Origin: Mytilinidion resinicola
Taxonomy: Eukaryota > Ascomycota > Dothideomycetes > Mytilinidiales > Mytilinidiaceae
Direction of reading: 5' to 3'
DNA length: 64,000 nucleotides
Assembly (NCBI RefSeq): GCF_010093595.1
Contig: NW_022985448.1
Span: 447,657 to 511,656, forward strand
Position 1 is the stretch's first letter, and every line of letters begins with the position of its first letter. The notes beneath the pieces are model-generated. The model was given only the letters and a program-made list of their open reading frames with translations. It was not told the origin of the DNA and did no database searches. The position numbers and the translations under genes were made by a program. This document shows, piece after piece, positions 34,583-45,058 of the stretch.

Positions 34583-37500
34583 ATGCCTCCCAAATCGAAA
34601 CCACCGCCCTCCCCCTCCTCCGAACCCCCGGACCTCTCAATTCTCGCCGACGATGCTGTCCATCTGCATACCGCCGGCTATACCTCCTCTCATCCCCCAG
34701 GGCATGAAAGAAACCTCGTAGGCAGCATGGCGCGCTTCCGGCAATCGCCGCTCGACTTTCTGCGTGAGATCTCGCTGCACGTCTCCGGCACCGGCTGGCG
34801 TAGCTACGACAACATAGTCGGCCAGCCAATCTTCTACGCGGGCTTCAGCGAGCGCATGAAAGGGATGGTGCTGCGGAATGAGAAACTCGGAGAGAAGGTG
34901 CGAGAGCTCGCGAGTCGGCGGGTGGATGCTGAAGTCCGGGAGGGCGGGTTAGGAGCGGAAATCGAAAATAACAGGGTTTCCGGGGTTGACGGAGGGAGTT
35001 TGGGAGTAGAGGAGAGGAAACATCGGCGGAGAGTCCAGATTGAGGAGCAGCTGATGGAGGTGGCAGATAAGTTGACTGATGACATGATTTGCAAGATGGA
35101 GAGCCAGCGGTTTATCAGGGGCGCGTATTATCTGTGCACGCAGCTGTTGACCAGGGCGTATCATCAGGGTGAGTGTATTTTTTGCTTATACCGTGACTGG
35201 ACGGATTCAGGGGCGCTCGGATACGGAAAGGATGGTGTATTGGATTCACCATGGATGCCGTTGGCAACGCAGGCGCATCTCAAATGTTCTTTCCGAATGA
35301 CTCCTTTGTTTTTTAGTGAACTGAGTCCAATATTAGTTCCCTGGGGTGATAGAGGCATACACAAGCTTAGAATGCGTTGCTAATCCGGTCATATAGGTAT
35401 CCACGTTTCGAGCGAAGAAGTTCTTCGCCTCCGCGGCGTTGCCGAGCAAGCAGAAAAGAATAAACAATCCATAATCTTCCTTCCATGCCATCGATCTCAC
35501 GTTGATTACGTTTCCTTGCAGATAATCTGCTATAGACTGGGTTTGGCCCTGCCTACGGTAGTCGCGGGTGATAACCTGAACTTTCCCGTGGTCGGATCCT
35601 TTTTGCAACATGCAGGTTGGTCAACACCGTCATGGCCCTCTATTCTGATGAAATGCAGGGTGTGGGTTGGCTAAACAACGTGCTGATGCAACACAGGTGC
35701 TATGTGGATACGTCGGAGTTTTGGAGACGATCAGCTTTATACCACGCTTGTGCAGGCATACATAGATACGCTTCTCCAGAATGGATTCAACTTGGAGTGT
35801 TTCGTTGGTATGAAGAGAATCGCCCTTATCCTGCTGCTAATAATGTACTAATTAAGGACGTAGAGGGTGGTCGGTCCCGGACTGGTAAACTCCTTCCACC
35901 GAAGTTTGGGATTCTAAATTTCCTTTTGGACAGCGTGGCATCTGGACGGGTCAACGATGCAATAATATGTCCAGTCAGCACACAATATGATAAGGTGATT
36001 GAAGTAGAGTAAGTGTTGAGGTTCATCGTGAATGGCTGTGGGGCTGACAGATAAACAGTTCGTACATCAGCGAACTTCTCGGACAACCGAAACCAAAAGA
36101 GAACCTTATGGATTTCCTTTCTGCTTCCTCGGTACTTTCGTTGAAGCTAGGCCGTGTAGATGTCCGCTTTCATGAGCCTTGGAGTCTCCGTGGTTTCATC
36201 CAGCAGCAAACGGAGAGGTTCACTCAGCTACCTCAGCAGCTGGATGCGAAAGAGATGAGGTTGAGAATTCTAAGAACGATGGGGTACAAGGTTCTTTCCG
36301 ATATCAATGATGTTTCAGTCGTGATGCCCACAGCATTGATTGGCACTGTGCTGCTGACGCTTAGAGGTCGAGGCGTCGGTAAAGCCGAATTGGTCAGAAG
36401 AGTTGAGTGGCTCAGCGACCGTGTTCGAAGCCAAGGCGGACGAGTAGCCCACTTCGCTGGCCTCCCGACTAGTGTGGTTGTTGAAAGGGGACTCGAGGTT
36501 CTTGGTCCTGGCCTGGTTGGTACGGTTCAGGGGCTACCCGAGGAGACGTTCTACGCCGTTGACAGGTGAGACAAAATCTTCCGAGATCGTGACCTGGAGC
36601 AGAACGTTAACACCCGTCCAGATTTCAATTGTCATTCTACAGGAACATGACTATCCATCTCTTTATCTTGCAGGCTCTTGTATCAGCAGCGATGTATACC
36701 AAGATCAAGCAAGGCGGTGGACCCGAAAACCAAAGGATCACATACGAGGACCTCCATGGTCAGGTGTATTTCTTATCTCAGGTTAGTTCTGATTCAAGTT
36801 CCAGGTGTAAAAAAGAGATAGCTAACGTGTATGAAGTTGTTCCGTGGCGAGTTCATCTTCCCGACTGAAGGACTCGACGCCAACTTGACAAAGGCCTTAA
36901 ATGGTCTGGAACGCGACAATGTTGTCCAGATAACCAGGAATTCCGAAGACCCAAGCAAGATAGGTTTCATCGAGTTGAGCGATGCTGAAAGAGAATGCGG
37001 CCGGGAGAACTTTGACTTCTATTGCTTCTTGATATGGCCATTCGTTGAAGCAAGCTGGCTTGGCGCAATGTCTCTCCAAATGCTTACACCCCCATTAACA
37101 CAAATAGGAGAAACGTGGCTGGACATGAAAAAGGTTCAAGATCGCGCGCAATTGGTATGTTGGTCAAATTCATATGGAAAAGAAGAGAATGCGGATGAAC
37201 ATTGAAGAAATGAGTTGACTGAAGACTGAAGACATTGCTGACAACACGTAAAGCTAGGAAAAACTCTGTATCACCAAGGAGACTTATCGTATTTTGAAGC
37301 CGTCAATAAAGAAATTCTGAAGAACGCTTACCAGCGCTTCGAAGAAGAAGGTATGATCGTAGTTGCGAAGAGTAAAGACACGAAAATACCATCCACCGTA
37401 CGACTCGCAGACGACTGGACACCCTCCCGTTGCAAAAAGACGGGTAAAATTATGGCGAAGGGGAAGCTCTGGACCTTTTCAGAGCTGGTTTCGCTGTCGC

Positions 37501-38532
37501 GGAGAGAAGGGTATGTTTGTCTCGTTTCGTTACCTTGTAATCGCTGTGTTCTGCCCACTCTTATGGCCGTGTCTCCTGGATGTCTCAAGAGCACTGTCAT
37601 CTTGTGTTCTGCTCCTTTTCCGTTATGCATCGTCCTTTTTATTTGCTCTGCCCTTCTTGCATACTGCCTGGCATTCCCTGAAGTATACTCGGATCGTTGC
37701 TACTCTTCTTATACCTCATCTCTCTTCATCCTGCCGTATTTCTCTACCCTTTCCCTCCATTCGTGCCTATTCTTTGGGCTCCACACCTCCCTGTCCTTGA
37801 CTGCCCCCGGGGAGAGTATGTCCTCGCAGCTATTCTCAACCGGTCCCTATCTTTACGCCCTTTGCTGTCTGTTCGAGCATCATCCCCAACCCTCATGTAT
37901 AAGTCTTCTAGTTTCGTTGCTGCAAGTCTTACTTCATTGGGCTTGGTGCCCCCTATACTCCGCTCGCCGCCGCTACTCCCAAATCTTGTCGGGGGCCTGC
38001 GCATCCTGTCTCGTGTGTCCCTTCTGTTACATCCCTTCTTCAACAGGTCTTCATTTCCCTCCCATACTCTGTCCTTGGCTAGCAGTCATGTTCCCGTCCT
38101 GTCAAGGTACGGGCTTCCGCAAGGCCGCCGCCCTGGAGTTTGTCCTAGTGGACATCTTATCATGTCCTTATCTTCCTCCCTTTGTTTGTCTGATCTGCTT
38201 TCCCCTTCTTCTTGCCCGCCTGCAACGCCCTTATTCTGCGAGTGGAAAGTTCGTGGAGCTTGCTGCGTCGTGGTTGCTTCGGCCCATTACCCCCCTACCT
38301 CTTTGTTTGTCTCAGGGGCTCGCTGACTCGTTCCGCCATCTCTAGGAAAAATCGTCGCGATGGTGCTACGGTGCAGAATCGTGTGTTGGCGCTCGCTGAT
38401 AAGGTCGGAAGGGAGTTGTGGGAGGATGCGGCGTCGCGGGATGGGCTCGTCGACAAAGACGAAGCCCGCATCGCGAAGGCTAAGGGGAAGAGGAAGCGGA
38501 AGGCCTTGAACATCGATCGAGCTAGACTGTAA
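34583..38532 (+). CDS. PlsB/GNPAT-type glycerol-3-phosphate or dihydroxyacetone-phosphate acyltransferase
   Basis: This family makes the first acylation of glycerolipid or ether-lipid synthesis. Nine exons join in frame: 34583-35168, 35397-35615, 35697-35807, 35864-36008, 36059-36565, 36622-36781, 36837-37154, 37254-37510, 38346-38532 (829 aa). Catalytic block I is LPCHRSHVDYVSL (HxxxxD), then PTVVAGDNLNFPVVGSFLQH, MWIRRSFG, and block III FVEGGRSRTGKLLPPKFGIL, where Gly replaces the usual Thr of EGTRSRTGK. Block IV is ICPVSTQYDKVIE. The C-terminal half is the DHAPAT-like helical domain, and the tail is Lys/Arg-rich (KAKGKRKRKALNIDRARL). Intron 8 (37511-38345) is 835 nt, very large for this genome. 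Whether it prefers G3P or DHAP cannot be told here. Confidence 0.88.
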
Positions 38533-38983
38533 CTGTACTTCAGCAAGTCCCCCATTCTCTTGTTTTAGCCCCTTTCTTGTAAGCTTCTTGGTGGGCTGGC
38601 GGTGCGGAGATGCTGGAGCGGGTGGACCTCTCTATACATCTAGCGACTAGCGTGTCTGCGACTCTGCAGTGGGTATCAAGGCAGTGATAGTGTATAGTCT
38701 ACTTACTGTACACCTGTAGACCATTCAGAGACCTCCTCCATGCTCCGTATGTGTGTGTTCTTCTCTTTGTGATGGTGTCTTGCTGCCGCAACCTATCACA
38801 ACACCGCCGCCCCGTGATCTCCAGACCGCTTCTTCTTCGCACAAACCCTTCCACTCCACGAAACTTCTTCCACCTCATTCAAACCACCGCATCCTCTGCT
38901 TCCTGCATCTATCTACACATCCGCTGATTCCGCTCAACATCCTGCACACCTTCTTCACTCGCTAGAGGCCCCCCCGCACCACT

Positions 38984-39424
38984 ATGGGTCGCTCTAAGGA
39001 GGCGCGTCGGCATAAGAACCGCACTGACAAGTTGCGCGAGAAGGAGCGTAAGAAGAAACGGGCTGAGGAATCGAAGGCTGCTTCCAAGGGCTCTGCGCGC
39101 GTTCTCAAGAACGCGAAGCTCCCCCACATGCGCACTCAGGCCTATGACAGCAATGGAAAGAAGATCAGATATCCACCCTGCTGGATCTGCAAATGGCGCC
39201 ACGATTCGAAGAAGACCCGCTGCAACCCGAGTATGTGATGTCCTCTTGTCACCGTCTGAGGTACTTCAACTGATTATCATAGAGCGCAAGGACAAGCGTA
39301 AGAAGGCTCAATCTGGAGCCGCTGACGCGAATATCAAAGAGGGTATGTGATCTTCCCCTTGTGATCGCCTGAAGTCCTTCAACTAATTATCATAGAGGCC
39401 AAGACTGAGGAAGTGACCGTTTGA
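38984..39424 (+). CDS. Small basic protein with a Cys-x2-Cys motif, unknown
   Basis: Exons 38984-39230, 39283-39342 and 39396-39424 join in frame to 111 aa. The N-terminal half is Lys/Arg/Glu-rich (MGRSKEARRHKNRTDKLREK), predicted to be a charged helix with nuclear-localisation character. The middle has PPCWICKWRHDSKKTRC, a CxxC...H...C pattern that could bind zinc or RNA, and a short acidic end EAKTEEVTV. The two coding introns and a third in the 3' untranslated region are nearly identical to each other. I do not recognise the family. Confidence 0.6.
39231..39282 (+). repeat. Introner-like intron copy A (52 nt)
   Basis: GTATGTGATGTCCTCTTG... to ...TTCAACTGATTATCATAG. Donor, pyrimidine stretch, GTCTGAGGT core and branch/acceptor all align with copies B and C. 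Confidence 0.8.
39343..39395 (+). repeat. Introner-like intron copy B (53 nt)
   Basis: GTATGTGATCTTCCCCTTG... to ...TTCAACTAATTATCATAG; most positions match copy A and copy C, far above what two unrelated introns share. Confidence 0.8.
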
Positions 39425-39456
39425 TCTGAAGGCTCTGGTTGTGCACTTGAAGTAGG

Positions 39457-39508
39457 GTATGTTATCTTCTCTTTCGACTGTCTGAAGTCCTTCGACTAAT
39501 GATCATAG
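39457..39508 (+). repeat. Introner-like intron copy C (52 nt), in the 3' untranslated region
   Basis: GTATGTTATCTTCTCTTTC... to ...TTCGACTAATGATCATAG. It lies after the TGA at 39422-39424, so it is either a 3'-UTR intron or an unspliced copy. Confidence 0.7.
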
Positions 39509-39670
39509 GGGGCAGAAGCGAGGGCGATGAAGCGAGATATCCGCCCCTATGTAGCTGACACTGAGAATGACATCCTGATTCTCTACGACCTTTTTACGAT
39601 ACCATATGATGCTTGATATTAAGTGCTTGGCAGAACTATTGACGGTTTGGACTGCGGAGTCACGTTGCCA

Positions 39671-40550
39671 TTTGAAAGAGCTAGGAATTGGAGGTCATGT
39701 CTTTTTGTTTTGCACATACCTGTGAGTAAAGGTACCACCTCATGACTAGTGCTAATATTCTAAGGAAGATGTAAAGGACTGAAGGGTGTGCATCGGAGCC
39801 CTTCACGTTCAGCTTCACAGATCACTGGAGGAGTGAATACACCCCTGGGCTATTCCAAATCCACGCCTACACGATGTCAAAAGCGTCAGGGGCTAGATCA
39901 GAGTCCCTCATATGAACGTTTTGACAACACACCAGAGGATCAAATACGCCCCTGGGCTACTTAAAAACGACGCCTTCACGATGTCAAAAGCTCAAGGGGC
40001 TAAATCAGAACGTCCAATATCAGAGGATTGTAAACTAGAAGAGCTAGGAATTGAATGACATTCGTGTTGCTTTTGAGCATACGGGTGAGTATGGAATACA
40101 CCCCTGGGCTATTCAGAAGCCACGGGTTCACGATGTCAAAAACTCGAGGGACCAGATTAGACCGTCTGATCTCACATGAAAGAGCTAGGAACTGAACGAT
40201 ATGCTTATTCCTTTTGAGGATACGGGTGACGATGGAATACCCCTCTAGGCTACTCAAATACGACGCATTCACGATGTCAAGGACTCGAGGGACCAGATCA
40301 GGATGTCCAATTTCACATGAAAGAGCTCGAGATTGAAGGGTGTTCTCATTGAATTTGGGCGTATGCATGGGCATGGTGTCTACCCCTGAGCCCATGCTGC
40401 CATTCTTGGGAATGAATATTCAACGTCGCAATTTGGGTTACGGAGCTTCATTACAAAAGAGAAGGGCTCGGAATTGAGGGTTATGATCATTGGGTTTGGG
40501 CGTATGTGTGAGTACTGTGTCCGCTCCCGAACCCATCATGACATTTTGGG
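39671..40550 (+). repeat. Degenerate tandem repeat, period about 140 bp
   Basis: Recurring landmarks: AAGAGCTAGGAATTG at about 39676, 40040, 40180, 40320 (AAGAGCTCGAGATTG) and 40465; CCCCTGGGCTA near 39843, 39951 and 40101; and CACGATGTCAAAA near 39870, 39978, 40130 and 40270. Spacing is mostly 138-152 bp with one shorter unit of about 108 bp. No continuous coding frame. Noncoding satellite-like DNA downstream of the small basic gene. Confidence 0.8.
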
Positions 40551-41656
40551 AAATCCTGGCTAACGCGAAGCAGAGGCACAGTCAATGCGAGGCAATTTGA
40601 AACGCGTTAGCTATTACATCTTTACATATCACAATCGGTATGTTTCAGAGGTGGAACGCCTTGTTGTCGTGCTGATCAAGGTCTCGTTATGGCCGCTTCA
40701 ATCTAAAGGTGCTCTGCGCGGCCACGGACCGAGGGGCTCGCAGCGATGTGCAAAGAAGATCAGGCCCAAATCATACCACCCCCAATCATCATTTGGATGA
40801 GCATGCTAACAGTAGGATCCTCCCCCGGACTATGGCCTCCTGCGATGCGTACTATGTCACAGCAGACATGCACCGAATCGCCTCCCCTTTGATCACCTGG
40901 CTAGCATCACGTTCCGTACCTGAGACGCCATGAGCAGCAGCAGCATCCCGACATCGGTGGCCTGATCCGCAGGGCGTGGCTGGGGTAGAAGGCGGTGACG
41001 CCAGAAACGGGGGCCACTGCCAAGCCCCGCTGGGGTATAAAATCTTCGCTCGTCTCGCCCCCAACCCTCTTCTTCTTCCTCAACAACGAGACGTGCTCTT
41101 TCGCGGGCCTCTCGGCCTGGGTCTTCATACCCAGGTAGAGCAGTGTTTTATGTTTGTTTGTTTTGTGGAGGGCTTGGGGCCGCGGGAGGTACGTTCGTTC
41201 TCGATGATGCTGCTTCCCTCCGACAGCCAGAGCTCCTGATTCTCGCTGCCTGTCGTGGGCGTCAGCCAGCGGCACCACAGATTGGAGAGCTGATATACTA
41301 TTGCTTGCTGATGATGCTGACGATTGAAGCAGGGCCTCGCAGACCGGCAATTCGCAGCCTCCCACCCCGTCCGTCGAACAGGGTACGGGCCAGCCGCGCA
41401 CCGGATCGTTTAGCTTCCCATGGAATGCTGCGTCCTTCACCTCTGCGCGAGACGGCCTGACCTCTCCAACCGTAGAGGAACAAGCTGATCCCACGATCGG
41501 CTTCCTCCTTAATAAAAGCCCGTCCGAAAGGCTGTGCGGTCGCTCTCGTACTCTGTCGGCCAATCGGCCAACAGGACAACGAGCTTCTCTCACCAAACCC
41601 AGCCGCCCACTTCGCTGGCCGCGGTCTTCGTGTCAATTCCACCTCTGTTCGCCACC
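40551..41656. other. Region without a supported gene
   Basis: About 1.1 kb; open frames on both strands (for example minus 41596-40907) lack domains, start context and splice partners. Seems to be flank between two repeat blocks. Confidence 0.45.
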
Positions 41657-42070
41657 GGCCATCAAAGCCGAGTCTTCTTGGCGAGGCTCCTCTGGATTTG
41701 AGCGGGCTTCCGCAGCTGTTGGAAGGCGAAGACGATATGAACAGCGGTTCAACCGGGTCAGAGGCTGAGCTCGAGCTGCCAGCTTCATGCTGATGGCCAT
41801 CAAAACCAAGTTTTCTTGGCGAGGCTCCTCTAGATTCGAGCGGACTTCCGCAGCTGTTGGAAGATGAAGACGATATGAACAGCGGTTCAACCGGGTCAGA
41901 GGCTGGGCTCGAGCTGCCAGCTTCGTGCTGACGGCCATCAAAACCAAGTCTTCTTGGTGAGGCTCCTCTAGATTCGAGCGGACTTCTGCAGCTGTTGGAA
42001 TACGAGGACGATATGAACAGCGGTTCAACCGGGTCAGAGGCTGGGCTCGAGCTGCCAGTTTCGTGTTGAT
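41657..42070 (-). repeat. 138-bp tandem repeat, three exact-period copies, open on the minus strand
   Basis: Copies begin at 41657, 41795 and 41933, with the first bases of a fourth at 42071 (GGCCATCA...). The period is exactly 138 nt, a multiple of three, and the minus-strand frame is open across all copies, encoding a 46-residue unit with TKLAARAQPLTRLNRCSYR and LPTAAEVRSNLEEPRQE. The plus strand has stops. No start codon context or homologue recognised, so I call it a repeat and not a gene. Confidence 0.85.
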
Positions 42071-42197
42071 GGCCATCACTGAAGGAGTCTACTGACCAAG
42101 CAGGGTAAGATATCTAGGTCTACACCAAGCACTTCCCAAGCACAGAAACTAACTTAATCAAAGATGCCCCTTGCTATCTAGCGGACCTTTGAAGTCG

Positions 42198-44374
42198 TCA
42201 GCTCCTTTTCCAAATCTCCTCCCATCGCCGATAGCTCGACTCCACTGGGCCGGAAAATCTGCCGAACCTTGGCTGCCCAGTCCCTGACTCCGGCAAACAC
42301 ACCCACTCTCTCACACAACCCGGAACTTCCTGCCGACTGTGGCTCACACACAGCATTGCCTGATGGTCTTGCAGCCCTTCCACCACGACTTCATTGCTCT
42401 TTGCCTTGGCGCTGGGCACCGGAACACTTCCCTTGTCGGTATACGTCAACGTCATACCTTCGCCCCGCGTGAGGAAGAGCAAGCATTTGTCTCGCACGAG
42501 GTCATCCATACCGCTGAAAGCTTCGTCAAGAATCAAGATGTCTGGATGGCGGATCACAGCACGGAGGAAGAGCAGAACACGTTGGGCGCTGTATGAGACC
42601 TGACCGAAGAGGGTGCTGGATGACCACTCCAGGTTTGACGATGCTGTTTCGGCGAGTTGGGGATTCAGATCAACCTCGAACCAACGGAGACATGCGTCTA
42701 TGCGGCTGCCTGCTTCGGCGTTGAGAGCGGGTCTCGTGAGGGGAGTATCTGCCCATGCGGATTCGAGGGTTCGTCGAAGAGAGAGCTGTTTGGGAAAGAG
42801 AGCATGGACTTCAGGAGAAGAGTGGCCCATGCGGGATTGGATGTCGAAGATGGAGATACCAGGGATACCAGGGGATGGCAGTCGCGAGCGCTGGAAGATT
42901 CGGACGGGAGCTGAATATGTCTGTGGATGGTCGGAGGTTATGAGAGAGAGGAGAGTGGTCTTCCCAGATCCTGCTCGACGTTAGCAAGTGGCTAGTCAAT
43001 GCATGCCTCATTATCGTCTCACCATTTGCTCCAAAGATGCCCCATCGTTGACCTCGCCGAACGTCCCACCACAACCCATCTTTCTTCGTGCCATCTACGT
43101 CTTGCTGCCAATCTCCGAGCACAGAATTACTCCCGTATTTGATCCTCACCCCTTGCATCTCAACGAGAGGATCACCAAGCGGCACCCGCGTTTCGTCATT
43201 CTTCTCATACCCATCTCGACTCAGCCCAGTTGCGCCGGATTCTTTTCCAGCCTCGAAGTCGCCCCTCTCGGAAAGATGACGACCAACTTCTCTAAGCTCC
43301 ACTAGTTTCGGATCGAGACTAACGCCCTTCGCACCTCTCTGCTCGGCGGTTTCATACTTGTTTTTCAAGTAGCGGAAAACTTCAGCCTTCGGACCTAATG
43401 TATCAACTTTGCCGTCCTCGCCGGCATAGACGATGTGGGTGATCCAATCCGGAACGACGTCTTGCGGACGCAGTGAGAGGACAACGCGGGGAGCGTTCGA
43501 TTCGGCGAGCCGATGCAAGACTTGAGATATATGCTTCGAGACGAAGGGGTCGAGGCCAACTGATAGACATCAACACGCATCCACATCTACACACACGCAC
43601 GCACAAGCAACTCATGATCAGGAACACCATGTTCATCGCAAACGTGATTTCGACTCGAGATAAAGAACAGAACATACTAAATGGCGCATCCAACAACAAC
43701 ATCTCCGGCGCGCTCAACAACGCCTTTCCAATTCGCGCCCGCCGGCTCTGCCCGTTGCTCAGCGTGCTCACCGGCTTCTGCACAAACCTCTCCAGCTCCA
43801 GGTCCTTCACTACTCGTGCCAGCACCTCCTCCGGTGGTAAACGCGCCCGCACAAACTCCTCACCCTCGTTCAACCCCGTGACCCCGGACAGGTACCGCGC
43901 TAGCGACACATCCCCGGCTTCGCGGTGCGACTCATAGCGTGCGCTGAGGTACGCGCCGCCGAAGGCGCGCCGTTCGACGTCAAAACCGACGTACGCGAGG
44001 GCACGGTCGGGCGTGCGGGATTTGAAGGAGGCGTTGGGGGTGCTAAGGTAGGGGTAGGAGCGGGCGGTAGGGGGAAAGCAGAGAAGCTGGCCACGGAGGA
44101 CGTGGAGGAAGGCTGTGCGGATTGTGGAGGAGGGGCTTAGAATGGCCCAGTGCTCGTTTGGGGTTGAAAAAGAAGGTAGAGAAAGGGTGAGGTTTTGGAA
44201 TAAGGGGGGATTGGGAGAAGAATTGACACTGGACTTGGATGGTTCTTGCCCTGGGCGTGGCCGGGAGGAGGGGTGGCGGGTGTAGAATGTGCCATTGGTG
44301 ATTTTTACTATGGGAGGGAAGTTGACACGATGGGTTCTTGAGGCGGAGAGGGAAAGGGGGGTAGTTCTTTTCAT
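42198..44374 (-). CDS. ABC-type ATPase without membrane domain, two nucleotide-binding domains (YDR061W-like)
   Basis: Exons 44374-43678, 43559-43023 and 42970-42198 join in frame to 668 aa; introns are GTATGT...TCAG and GTGAGA...GCAG. NBD2 has a normal Walker A (GANGSGKTTLLSL, split by intron 2) and Walker B (DILILDEAFSGMD), but its signature is SYSAQ rather than LSGGQ. NBD1 has no Walker A where expected (HWAILSPSSTIRTAFLHVLRG), keeps a signature TLSNGQSRRARIGKALL, and has LLLDAPFIGLD with Ala at the catalytic Glu. This asymmetric pattern resembles the fungal YDR061W group, whose role is unclear. No TM helices, so it is not a transporter by itself. The N-terminus may be a weak mitochondrial presequence. 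Confidence 0.8.
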
Positions 44375-44584
44375 CGCGGTCGGTGGATGTGGTGTTTGAG
44401 TCACGGAGGAAGGAAATTTATATAGCTCTTTTGGCTTCCCGTAGCAAATTGCGCCATAGCTACCAGTGGGCGTCCGTATATTCCCCACAGATTGCTATGA
44501 CGTCTGACAGATAGACCTCGGCATGTGGATCTTCCTTCACTACTTTGAAGAAAGCTTACACGCACCTTTCACACTCAACTCGCG

Positions 44585-45058
44585 ATGCTCCCAGCATTGC
44601 AGCCGTCGCGCCCAAAGGCAAGTAGTCGCCGGCTCTCCAAGTATCGGAAATGTTCTATGCTAACCCGAGTCCAGCTCCCGCAACAAGACTACCAGCGCCC
44701 TAGCTACCTCCACCAGCAAACCCGCACCCTACAATACCCCTCTATTCCTCCCCCTCCCGTATCCAGCGCACCAAGCTCCACTGTATCGCAAAAGAAGCCT
44801 CGGAACCAAATAGAAGCAATGTCGCCTTTCGCCCCACCTCTCCAGACCCTTCAAACCCTTCAGACCCGAAACCCGACCTTCTCACCGAGCGCGTATGACA
44901 GCGCGGTCAGGCATCCCGTTTTTTTCACTCAGCAATTACGGAAACCTCCGTTCCCACTGCCACAAAATGCTGCGCAGGGTGCGAATCCGGTAGCGTTCGG
45001 GTATGTGCTGGAGTCAAGGAAGGCTGATGCTACGTTTGGGGGACGGACGAAGCTGTGA
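44585..45058 (+). CDS. Small unknown protein, possibly mitochondrial
   Basis: From ATG 44585 the unspliced frame gives 157 aa. A 57-nt in-frame segment (44618-44674) looks like a GC-AG intron: AAG|GCAAGT donor, TGCTAACC branch, CCAG acceptor; if spliced the protein has 138 aa and starts MLPALQPSRPKLPQQDYQRP. The rest is Pro/Gln/Thr-rich (SIPPPPVSSAPS, FAPPLQTLQTLQTRN) and ends VAFGYVLESRKADATFGGRT plus KL. No domain recognised. Divergent from the ABC ATPase gene by about 210 bp. Confidence 0.5.
   Translation: MLPALQPSRPKASSRRLSKYRKCSMLTRVQLPQQDYQRPSYLHQQTRTLQYPSIPPPPVSSAPSSTVSQKKPRNQIEAMSPFAPPLQTLQTLQTRNPTFSPSAYDSAVRHPVFFTQQLRKPPFPLPQNAAQGANPVAFGYVLESRKADATFGGRTKL

Noticed and set aside
37697..38326. 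209-codon open frame in a second frame of the large acyltransferase intron
   Set aside because: The intron is pyrimidine-rich so several frames are open at once; no start context or domain.
41657..42070. Gene for a pentatricopeptide- or ankyrin-like repeat protein
   Set aside because: The 46-residue unit has no helix-pair signature of known repeat families and no start or flanking exons; kept only as a repeat.
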